Source: Dryomyza anilis (taxonomy: Eukaryota; Arthropoda; Insecta; Diptera; Dryomyzidae). From it: 64,000 bases of DNA. How positions within the stretch are numbered: position 1 is the first letter of the stretch; each line of letters opens with the position of its first letter. The position numbers and the translations under genes are program-made. Under the pieces are notes generated by a model. That model saw only the letters and a program-made list of their open reading frames with translations, did no database searches and was not told where the DNA came from. Below, piece after piece: positions 44,836 to 55,671 of the stretch. The stretch is taken from the NCBI GenBank assembly GCA_951804985.1, contig OX638135.1, positions 42,298,324-42,362,323 of the forward strand, given 5' to 3'.

Positions 44836-45382
44836 TGTTACGAAAAGAGGTAATTTGCTCCACTGTGCAAGCAATCAACAATAATAAATGAGACGTAAGA
44901 CAATTCAGCGCACTAAGCAATGTGTTAGAAAGAGACGGAAGATCATTCAGCGCACTATGCATGTGCGAGAAAGAGATGGAAGATCAGCACATTAAAACAC
45001 ATGAGTGCGAATGAGATGCCAATGGCATGCGTCATTCACGAAACGAGTAGAAGGTTCTCGAAACAATTCGAAGCTTGTCGAAATTCGAAATTCGAAGCTT
45101 GCCTGCAGTATATAAGGCCGCGCATCTGAGGCACTGTACTTCAGTTGTGATTTAATAGTGAACTAGTGCGTCTCGTGATTGAACATTGTAAAGATAAATT
45201 GTAGTAATTCAGCAGTTGATATAAGTGATTATTCTTTAAGTTGTTATTTAAATTAATAAAGTTAATTAATACTAGTTGAAATAATACTAGTTAAAACCAA
45301 TTATAAGTGCGTTTTTATTTTGTACACAATCCAGCGATACGAACTCGTAGAACAGTTTTCCGTAGACTGAATTTTCGTAACA
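44836..45382 (+). repeat. gypsy 3' LTR
   Basis: 547 bp, near-identical to the 5' LTR (37,378-37,922). The few differences include CGCAAGAC versus CGTAAGAC, one missing A in GCAATGTGCG, and a local rearrangement of TTCGAA-type repeats near 45,065-45,100. It is followed by ATAT, the target duplication. Confidence 0.95.
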
Positions 45383-45462
45383 ATATTATAGCTGGATCCG
45401 TGCATCCCGGTAGAAATGTTCCCTGTAGAATTATTTCCCGTAGAGTTTTTCCCAGTAGATGT

Positions 45463-45665
45463 TTTAGTGTGGTGAGTTTCGGTGTGGTGAGTGTAGGTTT
45501 GGTGAGTTTTAGTGTGGTGAATTTTAGCGTGGTGAGTTTTAGTGTGGTGAGTTTTGATGTGGTGAGTTTTAGTGTGGGAAATTTTGAGTTTTTTGTGGTG
45601 AGTCTTTTGTATGGTGAGTTTTAGCGTGGTGAGTTTTAATGTGGGGAATTTTGGTGTGGTGAGTT
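45463..45665 (+). repeat. 15-bp minisatellite, short array
   Basis: About 13 degenerate copies of the GTGTGGTGAGTTTTA unit seen at 34,150-35,320, in the same position and orientation within the element. Confidence 0.88.
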
Positions 45666-46064
45666 TAAAGAATTTTGGGTGGTTGTTAACCCGGTGTGAA
45701 ATATCTTGATATCACTGTAATAACTGTTGAGTTATACGTAATGTTGACATACACGTAATGTAAAATGTATCTCTATGGGGAGTGTCACGCCCAATGGTCC
45801 TATCACTCCCACATTCGGCGAAACCGTTTAGAATGGTTAAAAATAAAGCTGACCAAAATTTAATTAAATCTGCTATCCCAATTGCTGATATGTGTTTTTA
45901 ATTTTTGGGTTATATGGGAGGTGCCACGCCCACTCCACCAATATTACCGAGTTATAGCATATACTCTGCCCAGGCCCAACATACATATTGTGCCAAAATT
46001 TTATTCAATTCGGTTGAGCAGTTTTGATGTCCATTCGGAATTTAAAAATATATATATTCGACAA

Positions 46065-46275
46065 AAACAACAATGTTCAAAAATTTTCGAAAAAAAAAAA
46101 TTTGTTAAAAAAAAAATTTGGACGACAATAAAAACGCAATGGTCGAAATCACCATTTTACCCAAAAAAAATCAACAATAACAACAATGTTCAAAAAATTT
46201 CGAAAAAAAAATATGTAAAAAAAAAATGTTTGGTCTACAAAAAAAATGCAAAAATCACCATTTTCCAAAAAAAAA
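46065..46275 (+). repeat. Imperfect tandem duplication of about 110 bp
   Basis: ACAACAATGTTCAAAAATTT...AAATCACCATTTTACCC at 46,069-46,163 is followed by a diverged second copy at 46,180-46,265 (ACAACAATGTTCAAAAAATT...AAATCACCATTTTCC). Poly-A dominates both. No gene. Confidence 0.7.
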
Positions 46276-46682
46276 AATGCCAAAACAATGTCGAAAAAAA
46301 TTGTTTTTACTTTGTTTTTGATTTTTTTTTTCTTTCATTTTTTGTTTTTTCTATAGTTTGGATTTTTGTTTTATGGTATTGTTTTTTTTTTTTGTATTTT
46401 TGCTTTTGTTTTGTGTTTTTGCTTTTAAATTTTATTTTTGTATTTGAGTTTTTTGTTTCATGTTTGTAGCTAGAGTTATATCGTTTTGAAAGTTTAGGTT
46501 GTATGGGAGGTGCCACGCCTCTTTGTCCAATCCCGCCCATATATAGCCTATCATTCCTTCCAGACCATACCGCATCTGTGGTAAAAATTCAAGCAAATCG
46601 GATCAGTCGTTTAAACGGAGAAGCGGAACAAACAAATAAACAAACAAACAAACCAACAAAGAGATTTATTATATTAATAGGA

Positions 46683-47954
46683 TAGAATAGGATAATATAA
46701 TAATTATGTTTGTCTTTTAAAAATATTTAACAAAACTAATAATTAGTTTTGACGTGTATAAATTTTTATCAAAAATAGTAATTATTTTTGACGTTTATAA
46801 ATATTAATCAAACAAAATATTATTTTTGACCTATGACAATCAGCAATTACTGTGCTAAAAATACTGTAATATTTTTGTTTTATATATTCTGTTTTTAGAA
46901 ATATTGTTTTGGCAAAATTTATAAAATATTATTCATTTCGCTTTAATTTATGCACAAATAAAAGTTCAATCGTTTTCATAAAAACTGTATTTGATTAAAT
47001 ATTGATAAAGCGATAGACTTTAAAAATGTAAATCAATAATAATAATAACTTAAAATTTTTGATATATAATTGTAAAAAAAAATAAAAAATTAATTTAAAA
47101 GTCCAAAAATAAAAATAATGCCATAAATGAAACATTTTCATGGAGTGTTTTCTAATGGTAAATCTGTCGTACATCAAATCATCCTTTACAATGACTTTTT
47201 TTAAATATGTAAATATTTGAAAATAATAATAATTTTCGGTCTCTGATTTATTATTATCAGCGATGGCGATATTTTTATAAAATTTGACTGTTTCATATTG
47301 AATTTATTAAGTACAAAAATCCCGGAGAAGCATACAACATATTTTCGAAGTTCTTCTAGTCTTATCTTCGAAAATATGTTCTGTAGATTTGAACTTGAAA
47401 ATATGGCTGGAACCTCTGTTGCTAACATCACCACGGTAAATTTGCATAGCAATTTAAGCAAGTTTCTAACATCCAAGCAGTCGAAATAAATTATTTTTTA
47501 ACTATTTGTACATTTTAACTTCTTTATTTCTACAATCAATTACTAAAAATGTAAAATTTCATGTTTTCACATAAAAAAAATGTGAGCTAATTTGACAGTA
47601 AATGATCACACGACGGGATACTCGATTGATTTGATTCCGATTAAAATTTTCGAATATTCGTCGGATAACTGTGAGTTGCTCCATTGCTTTTTTGTCAATT
47701 CCATCGGAAATGGCTCCCGACGCGTTTCTCGATTGGACTGATTACTCTCTAACTTTTAAATACATGAGAATACACCAATATACCATACCATTCCAATCTA
47801 TATCATGCTTATTCGACTAAGACTGTTTTCAATGTTACTCCATTTTTGGATTCTTTATATTGGTGCGGATCGGTCGATCCTATCCAGGCCCGTGCGCACA
47901 GGGGGTTCTGGGGGTTCAAAACTCTTCCCCCCCATTAAATTAAATGAAAGCCCA
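46683..47954. other. AT-rich unassigned region with one strong hairpin
   Basis: No gene recognised. A 15-bp perfect inverted repeat lies at 47,336-47,380 (listed separately). Around 47,885-47,935 a GC-richer piece with CCCGTGCGCACAGGGGG looks like the end of an unidentified repeat. Confidence 0.4.
47336..47380. repeat. Perfect hairpin, 15-bp stem, 15-nt loop
   Basis: AACATATTTTCGAAG (47,336-47,350) and CTTCGAAAATATGTT (47,366-47,380) are exact reverse complements around TTCTTCTAGTCTTAT. Function unknown. Confidence 0.85.
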
Positions 47955-48862
47955 ACTAGTACGGAAAGTTAAGTCACATTGAAAATTTTGAAGTAGGAAA
48001 ATTGTGATAGTTGGTATGACGCTAGTTGGTTGTAAGAATTTCGTGTATTTATATATAGTGTATGAAATCATATTCGGTCTAAGCTGACTATACTCTCTAT
48101 ATGTGATAATGTGTGAGGATACCATTTAAAATGGTACATAGGTTGCCAGAGTATACGAATCCTGAAAATAACTACAAAATTGCAATCGCGGAAGAATTTT
48201 CTTTCATTTGATACCCATATGTACAAATTTATATGTGTACCGAATTTAGATTTTTTTTTTGGACCACGGTTCGTGAAAAAATATTATTTTCATGTATTTG
48301 TTTTCAAGTGTTTGATAAATTCAATATATATTTGATCAAAAAAGTTAATTTAATCCTTTATAAAGTAAAATTCATCTGTAGATATAAATTTTATGAGGTA
48401 TTTGAACATAAGTGGTCGGTTCACAGGTTGCAATGGACCGCTCACGCCAATTTCTTTGCAAATATAGCACATATAAGAAATCTAAAATAAGAGTTTCATT
48501 GCACTATCTCTTAAATTTCAGTAGTAGTTATTTCAACAGTCAGACGGACAGACATACACACGGACAGACGGACATCGCTAAATGGACTCAAGAAGTCATG
48601 CTGATCAAGAATATATATATACTTTTCCATACCGGATATGCTTCGTTCTGGGTGTTACAAACGGCGTACCAAACCGTTTCACTCTTATGCCCGTAACTTC
48701 AACGAATAGATATCTACTGGTGCTTAGTTATCTATCGTGTAAGCAAAATTTCGTAACTTCAACGCATAGTTAAGGAGTAAAAACACCGGATAGGTAAAAG
48801 ATATCTGATGGGTACGAATATATATCTACTCGTTGAAGTTACGGGCATGAGTGTAGGGTATA
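47955..48862 (+). mobile_element. DINE-like element type B, solo copy with a nested MITE
   Basis: Related throughout to the type B element of the array (1,640-2,375): ACGGAAAGTTAAGTCACATT, TGATAATGTGTGAGGATACC, GAATCCTGAAAATAACTACA, a (GACA)/(GGAC) microsatellite, the CATGCTGATCAAGAATATAT core and CGTTCTGGGTGTTACAAACG. Its end TCACTCTTA/GTGTAGGGTATA is split by the MITE at 48,688-48,847. Confidence 0.85.
48688..48847. mobile_element. 160-bp MITE, PIF/Harbinger-like
   Basis: Terminal inverted repeats: TGCCCGTAACTTCAACGAAT at left, and the inverse of the same (one mismatch) at right, ending TTGAAGTTACGGGCA. Interior contains AGATATCT motifs. The host element without insertion reads CTCTTAGTGTAGGG (array copies); here CTC-TTA lies left and TGA-GTGTAGGG right, consistent with a 3-bp TTA target duplication with one change. 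A 3-bp T-A duplication points to PIF/Harbinger; no transposase. Confidence 0.75.
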
Positions 48863-49394
48863 AACATGTGTATGACGTAAATTAAAATTTTATAATATTA
48901 CACGATCAGATCAAAAGTGGTTTAAACAATAATCGAAATTTTTAGAGTAAAAACGAAACAAAATTTTATAAAAGCAAAAAACGATAAAAGAAGATCAGAG
49001 CACAACAGTGATAAAAATTAATCTCATTTGTGAGCTGACTTTATCTTTACTCATTCTTATTCTAACAAAATTTGATTGATGCTAAAACGAAAAAAAATTG
49101 TTTTGTTGAAAAACTTTTGTTTGGAACAATATTTACGTTATTTTTGTCGAAGAAACGTTTTTTCCGAACTTAAAATTATTGGAATTACAATCTTATTTTT
49201 TTTAAACAATTATTTTTAAAATTATGATTTGAGCAATTTTTTTACATAGTTCATTAGTTTTTTTAACAAAAAATATATTTAAATAATATAACTCTCTTCT
49301 AAAATAAAACGAAATAAATATTTATTCCAAAAAGCGTCAGAAATTCCAACGAATTCCCTTTCGTTTATTTTTACGTAAATATTGTGCACCAGAG
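48863..49394. other. AT-rich unassigned region
   Basis: No gene or repeat structure recognised; poly-A/poly-T rich, with an ordinary gradient into the gag relic at its right. Confidence 0.4.
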
Positions 49395-49773
49395 GTGCAC
49401 AATAACAGGACCTCACAAATAACATGCGAAAAAATTGCTATAGGAAACAATAGTGGATCATTTGGGCACGAAATGCTCGCAAACGAAAGGGATAAAGTTA
49501 TTCCAACATGTTCATTTTGCGGTAATGACTGACATACGAGGGACGAATGTATCAGTCGGAAAAACATACCTTACTGTCAAAAATGTGCCAATTACAGATG
49601 TGCAAATAATGAACCAGAGCCGGAACCAGAGCAAAACTGTACGCGTAGACAACAAACAATAAATTACGATTACAATGATGGCTACGAGAATAATACACAA
49701 GCCAATCATAGGAATTATAATGTTCGAAGATATAATAACAACAATAATTGGAATTATAATAATGAAAATAGAA
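49395..49773 (+). pseudogene. Retrotransposon gag relic with zinc knuckle
   Basis: A plus-strand frame reads VIPTCSFCGND, then a TGA, then HTRDECISRKNIPYCQKC: a CX2CX4HX4C knuckle whose fourth spacer residue is a stop codon, followed by a second Cys pair. An acidic and then Asn/Tyr-rich tail (EPEPEPEQNC, NYDYNDGYENN, RRYNNNNNWNYNNEN) follows. The layout resembles the nucleocapsid end of Ty3/gypsy Gag. The 327-bp inverted-repeat element cuts it at 49,774. No start codon or capsid part is identified. Confidence 0.55.
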
Positions 49774-50100
49774 ATAACGAGTTGGGAAAGTTAGGTCACA
49801 TGGGTAAGTTCGGTCACTTGGGGCGGACTTTTTTAGTCGGTCGGTTATTTGTCGATTATTATTTGAAAATAAAGTAAATAAAATGTCATGAATATTTTGT
49901 TCTATCTTTTCGTTAGTTGTCAATAAAATTATGCTTTGTGGCAAATGTGTTTTCATAAAATTGTGTTGTGAAATGATTATATGTGATATAACTAAAAATA
50001 GGAGTGCAACTAATATTTTATAAAATAGTTTACGCGAAGCCAGAACAAAATACGTTCATGTCTTACTTACCCATGTGACCTAACTTTCCCAACTCGTTAT
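49774..50100. mobile_element. 327-bp element with perfect 35-bp inverted ends shared with the DINE-like family
   Basis: Left arm 49,774-49,808 and right arm 50,066-50,100 are exact reverse complements (35 bp), containing CGAGTTGGGAAAGTTAGG and TCACATGGGTAAG, the same sequence that begins the DINE-like elements. The left side continues with CGGTCACTTGGGGCGGAC and TTAGTCGGTCGG as in the DINE-like start. If the ends are ACGAG...CTCGT the flanks give a TA duplication. Interior (about 49,855-50,060) is AT-rich, non-coding. Confidence 0.8.
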
Positions 50101-51048
50101 ACATAACTTCTGAGCCCGTTGAACTAATGTTACACCGTACAAGAAAACTCAACTTTTCTTAAAGTTCGCTAAAAATAATATAATTGTGTTTCCCTGTTTT
50201 TCTGGATCAATTAATTAAAGGGGTTTATTTGCATTTGAAATGCACGTGTATTTTTGAATTTACTGTTTTTTTTTGCATTAGTTGCTTTGACCACAATATC
50301 CGCATTTGAATTTGTAAAAATAATTATGTGCCACAAACATTTTTTTATTATGAAAATATGATATGCATTTTCATTTCAAATTCATAGACAATTTAAAGTC
50401 AAGTTTAAAATTAAAGTCTACTTTTTTGACATTTTTTTAAATAATAAAATGTCAAAAAGCTGATTTTAATTTTTAAGTAGACTTTCGCCATTGCTTTTTG
50501 AGATATATTCTTTTTAAATAAACTTTCTAAAATCAAAATTTTGGCAATTTTTAATGAGACTTTAGTGTTTTATTTTCCCTATTGCTTAAGTTATGTTCAA
50601 TTGATTAACACGACTTTTGCGATATTTATACATATCATTCAAATTTAAAGCACCAAATTTCTTAAACCACACCATCTGGGAAGCTGAAATATTATATCTT
50701 TATTTTATGTTGTTTCACCATACTTTCAAATTTCATCAAATTCTGAAATAGTACTGCTAAAATTTGAATTTGTTTGTTTTCATATTTCAAAAACACTCTT
50801 AATTATTAAAAAAAAAACTATATTTTTAGCAATAAAAAAACAGAATAAATTGGTATATATAATTTGAATTTTGAAGTTGAAAAATTTCGCCTGCGGCGTT
50901 ATCTTTTAAAATTACTTTACCAATATTATGAAAATACTTTTATGAAATATGAGTATAAATTTCCATTTCGATCATTTATCAAAAACCTTTTAAAATTTAT
51001 TGCTAGTTCTTGTATATGTTCAATTGTCAAAAATGTTATACGTATTTT
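50101..51048. other. AT-rich unassigned region with a compound hairpin
   Basis: No gene recognised. A two-level inverted repeat lies at 50,413-50,485 (separate entry). Confidence 0.4.
50413..50485. repeat. Compound inverted repeat
   Basis: Outer arms AAAGTCTACTT (50,413-50,423) and AAGTAGACTTT (50,475-50,485); inner arms TTTTTGACATTTT (50,423-50,435) and AAAATGTCAAAAA (50,446-50,458). Both pairs are perfect; 16 bases on the right side are unpaired between them. Confidence 0.8.
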
Positions 51049-51805
51049 TATACCCTACACCTATGAGGTACAGGGTATATTAACTTTGTGCATATATTGT
51101 AACGCCCCTTAGGAGGCGTGTCCGGTATGGAAAAGTATATATATTCTTGATCAGCATCACTACCCGAGTCCGTTTAGCCATGTCCGTCTTGCTGTCTTGC
51201 TGTCCGAATACAGAATAACTTGAGAAATACTGATCAGAATGCGATGAAATTTCAATATATAATCAATATATTTCAGCCAAAAGTAGGAACTGAGTTTGAA
51301 AATGAGCCAAATCGGTCAACGGACACGCCCATCTCCCATACAAGTCACTTTTATATAACTCTTTCGGAACTAATAACTCGAAAAGTATTCAAGGTATAGT
51401 TATAAAATTTAAAACATATTTTTAGAATTCGCCTACAAATATGTGGTCCAAAAATGGGCGTAATACGCCCACTTTTTTTTTTCATTATTTCCCGGGTTTT
51501 CATAGTGGAAATTTGATCCGTAAATTATTAAAATCAAATCTATGAAATATTAGCCTTTCAAAATTTTAAATATAGGCGTGGTCCGCCCTATTATATTTTT
51601 CAATTTTTTTTTTGTTTTTTATACTTTTATATAATTTTTTTAATTTATGGGAATATAAGACGTAAATTTCTGATACATGAATAATATTCTGAGGGTGGAG
51701 AGGTTCAGCATAATTAAAAACTTTAAAATTAAGGTATGCAATTAAATATCTCACATTAATATTCCATATTAATATTCCATAGTCGGGCCTAACTTTCCCA
51801 ACTCG
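51049..51805 (-). mobile_element. DINE-1/mini-me-like element, solo, with damaged palindrome
   Basis: Same plus-strand order as the copy at 41,002: TATACCCTACACCTATGAGG ... CGGACACGCCCATCTCCC ... GGGCGTAATACGCCC ... CATAGTCGGGCCTAACTTTC then CCAACTCG. About 27 bp covering half of the central palindrome and one CATGTGACC motif are deleted near 51,789. Inserted in AT-rich DNA. Confidence 0.9.
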
Positions 51806-54172
51806 TTATTAATGGAATACTGTTTTTATTACGATTAAACCAATTTCGTCGGACCCTAACAAGGCAATGTTATGTGAAACAAGGCTATGGAAAATGGACC
51901 AACCGGGATGTAATGACCCTTCAAAAGTTCCTAAAGGAAACTCCGTTATAAGAAGATCGTACACCCGATATCTTATCTAGTTTAGGCCTCGTCCGATACC
52001 GATTTTCTGAAATAATGACATGATACGTTCCAAACAGAAAACTAACTCCCTACCCGCTCTATAATGAAGTTAGCCAAAATTAAAAAGAATTAAATGGATG
52101 TATTTTCTGGAACTCTCTCTTAAAAATTAATGTATTTATATGGGAAAAAATTAATATATCATTGAAATTGACTTCAATGTGTCTATAACTCCAGTAGTTT
52201 TTCGATTTAACGATAATGATTAACATATTTCGACCAAGTAAACCTTAAATAACAAGAATGCATTTATTTGTTTTAGTAATATAAAGTTGAAAAATTGAGA
52301 AAAATGCATTAAAAAACTTTTGCTTCTTCTCCGTTTTTGTTCCAAGATCTTCATAAGATCACACTTGCTAAGAAACATGTGCTCGGTACACGCGAGAGAT
52401 CAGTTTAATATAGCATACATAATTTGATTAATTGATATATGTTGGTGCAAAATTGGAACAATTTTTCCATTTTCAAAATGTCTGTGTTTTTTTGGCCAGT
52501 AAATGTACACCGCACCTCAATGTAAATGTACACCGTATGACCTATATCTCGTTAATGTACCATCAAAATCAAAAGAGTACGATCTCTGCAAATGCCGAAA
52601 AAAATGAGTGTGAATTTGTTCAAAACACTAGTTTTTCGCGTGGGACATTTCCATTATTAAAAAAAATGTCAAAATATTCAAAATTCGTAGGTTTTAACCA
52701 AAGGTTAAGCCCGTTTAAATTTTTTGAAAATTATAGATTTTATGCACCTACACAGAAAAAAAATATTCTTCAATATGATGAATTTATTCATAAATATTAT
52801 GAATTTTTTCACCAACTGCCAGATTCATCACACACCGTTCATTAAATGACATATTAATGAATGTATTCATTATATATATGAACTAAATATTCAATACAAT
52901 AAATTTGAATTGCCATAGTGATGAATTTGTTCACAATATTTTTTCAACAAAATTTTCAAAAAAAAAAAAATTTTTAAAAATTATCCGAAAAAAATTTTTC
53001 GGACAAAAAAAAATTGTTCCAAAAAAAAATGTCAAAGAAAAATTTATTCGAAAAATTTATTTTTTCAAAAAATTTGTTCGAAAAAAAATTTTTTTTCAAA
53101 AAAAAAAAGTCCGAAATTTTTTTTTTCAAAAATTTATTTTTTATAAATATAACTTTTTATTAATAAAAAGTTGTAATTATAATAAATATATTATAAAACA
53201 TTTTACTAATTTATGCATGTCGAGCAAGCATTATATAAGAAATAACACACAAGAACTACTTGAGAATTGAGAAGTACAGCAAAAAATGAACGAAAAAAAA
53301 AATATGTTGATAGAAATTTTCATATTGAAGAACACTTATTCTACAGTCACCAAGCGCTCTTCATATTTATGACAGCATTCATAACATTGATGGTGTTAGT
53401 CATTAATATTATGAATGGTTTTTTAATACAATGAATCATGGTGTAGCAATGAAACATCCAAAAATGTAGCTATAAAATAATGCTTATGTATATTATTTTG
53501 TTTCTGGTTTTTATTGGTATTCTGTTTAATTGAGTGATTTTTTATTGAAATATATAAAATTAATTTACAACATTAATTTTTATTTTGATACAAAAATTTA
53601 TAATATTTATTATTAATTATTTTTTTTTGTTTCAGTTTCTTTTTTTATTTTATTTCATAACGTAAGAAAAAATGAAAAATTTCAAAATGTGGTATATTTT
53701 TGTTGAATTTTTTTGTCATTTAACGAAAAGCAATGGAAAAATTGATCATCAATACATGCATTATTTTACAATCTTAGAACAAAATGAAAAATTTTAACAA
53801 AAAATCGCGAGATTTTTTAAAAAAATTTCATTTAATTCTTAGATTACAAAATAAGTAATTATGATATATGGTTTTTTGAAAGACCGAAAAAGAACAATGA
53901 AAAACCAAACTTCTCTTATATTGAATCTGACAGTGACGGTTTTATTTTCTTCATTTGTGCGCTTTTACAATGTTCATAATAAATTATTATCAGCTGCTTA
54001 AAACCACGGGAAGAACAATGTATGAACATTGATATCAAAGTATCGATTATTATTTTTTATAACCGTCGTTATAGAAAACATTTCATTGATATTACTGTCG
54101 CTCATTCCAAACGCCATATTGTTAGCACATATTTCGATAAATTCATTAAACTCATATTATGAAAAAATGTTG
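51806..54172. other. Unassigned AT-rich region
   Basis: No gene recognised. 52,750-53,470 is rich in TGAATT/ATGAATTTATTCA-type motifs. 52,950-53,150 is alternating poly-A and poly-T, which produces Lys/Phe-rich open frames by chance. The short CTACACAGAAAAAAAATATT at 52,747 looks like the end of an unidentified small element. Confidence 0.4.
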
Positions 54173-54250
54173 TTAGCCCCAGTTCAGGCTTGAACCGGGC
54201 ACCTTTCGGCTCGCAGTCCAACGCACTAACCACTGAGCTACCGCGGCTAC
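54173..54250 (-). tRNA. tRNA-like sequence (pseudogene or SINE head)
   Basis: Minus strand: TAGCTCAGTGGTTAGTGCGT is an excellent A box/D arm, GTTGGACTGCGAGCC resembles an anticodon arm, and CCCGGTTCAAGCC resembles a B box/T arm. But the anticodon stem does not pair cleanly and the 3' acceptor half (GGGGCTA) pairs with TAGCCGC only out of the normal register. So this is more likely a tRNA-derived pseudogene or SINE than a working tRNA. Confidence 0.5.
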
Positions 54251-54331
54251 AATAGCGTTACCAATAATAAAAAAATAATGTCTAATTTAAAATAATATTC
54301 GAATGTATATAGAAGACTTGTATGTAGCTGT

Positions 54332-55520
54332 ACACCGAAAAATTACTGTAGCTGTAGTTCCCTACATATTGCACAAACTGTATTGATGTCTTCTTTTTTG
54401 CTTTCATTTGAATTCGTGTGGGATCACTGACGAACGAATTACCAATGGTCGTCCCTCGTGCAGGTATAAACGAATTCTTTGGTTTCAGATTTCTGAAACT
54501 GTTTTTTTATTGTTGTTTTTTTTTGCATACGACGGATGACTGCGAATGAGGTATATAAATAAACCAGAACTGTCCGTAGCATCTGACCGAACCGTCTTAA
54601 TAAAAGAAGACTATAGAGTTGCCAACCAAGTTTACTGCTGAATATTTTTGGTTTTAAAACTTAGTTGTCAACTCTGCAGTATACAAATATAGCACGCAGC
54701 TGCAGATGAGTAGTTTGCTGATATGGCGCTCCATGACGTTAACATTGAGACGGCAAATTTTTGTTGTTTTCAATGTTTGCTCTCTCATTTTTCGATCGCC
54801 GTCTGTATTCTGTTCAGGCAGTAATAGTTGATATGTAATTTTTATGGTTTTACCATCGCATGGTTTTACGTTAGCATAACATTCTTATGTGTTTTAACCG
54901 AAAAGAAACACTAAAGTGCTTGCCATTCCTTTGAGTCGTCAGAACTGATAATGCTTAGTGGTGCTTTCATCTTATGATCAGGAAAATTTTTGTTTAATTT
55001 ATATTTATATTTCTATTTATTTATTTATTTATTTCTTTGTTTATTTATGTATAGATTGGTCTTCAGGTTCTGGGAAACAATCTTTAGTTGTATTTGTACT
55101 ATTCAACTAAATAGTTTTCAGATTTATAATTTTTTGTATCTTATTTTTGGTATTAAAAAAATTGTATAATTATACATTCATATAATTTTCCGAATTAATT
55201 AATATAAATATGCTATTTAATTAATTATCACAACAAAGTAAAATAACTACATATTACTGGTAAATTAAAGGCATATGTAGTAATTTCTCTACATATTTCT
55301 GGACGTATAAATAAAGACAAAATGTAGGTTTTTTAATATTAATAATGTATTGAAATTTTATATAGAAATGCTGTTAAATTATATAGTAATTTTCCATACA
55401 AAACCAACTACATCAGTTTAGTAAATATAAATACATCTGCTTTTGGACTTAAATCAAATACATATGTATTTATTTTAAAGACATTTTTAGTTATTTTTAA
55501 TACTGTATTTTTTTCGGTGT
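54332..55520. mobile_element. Possible small DNA element bounded by ACACCGAAAAA ends
   Basis: Left ACACCGAAAAATTACTGTA (54,332) and right TACTGTATTTTTTTCGGTGT (55,501-55,520) are near-perfect inverted partners. No target duplication is seen, and the interior contains several unrelated-looking pieces, so this could be chance or two elements. Confidence 0.3.
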
Positions 55521-55671
55521 TCTTACATTTTATTTTATTATATCTACTTTAGCTGCTGCTGTGTTAGGTACCTGATGCGCACGTTTTCTTGGAGTTGTGT
55601 ATGTTGGAAACAAAAAAGGAAACGATATAAATACGAAATAGCGATAGAATAAAATGTTAAGAACTGCATAG
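54995..55671 (+). repeat. Direct duplication of about 0.66 kb, copy 1
   Basis: From the TATTTATTTATTTATTT run through GTATAGATTGGTCTTCAGGT, CATATTACTGGTAAATTAAA and GGTACCTGATGCGCACG to AATGTTAAGAACTGCAT. The second copy is at about 56,450-57,114 with a few per cent differences. The end GCAT of this copy coincides with GCATAGCAA of the foldback-like repeat that follows. Confidence 0.9.

Larger units (their letters stand above)
45387..46682 (+). mobile_element. Minisatellite-bearing interspersed repeat, copy 2
   Basis: Start TATAGCTGGATCCGTGCATC directly after the gypsy duplication, then the 15-bp minisatellite (45,463-45,665), a middle of about 700 bp, one 3' module (GGAGGTGCCACGCCTC, GTTTAAACGGAGAAGCGGA) and the end AGAGATTTATTATATTAATA followed by GGAT. 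The gypsy element appears to have inserted at or next to its 5' end. Confidence 0.65.

Noticed and set aside
45882..46469. 195-codon frame with a Phe/Val-rich C-terminus resembling a membrane segment
   Set aside because: The hydrophobic part is the T-rich half of the repetitive 3' module and the Lys-rich part is poly-A; it lies inside the interspersed repeat.
52905..53270. Lys/Phe-rich frame of 121 codons
   Set aside because: Produced by alternating poly-A and poly-T tracts; no initiation context or domain.
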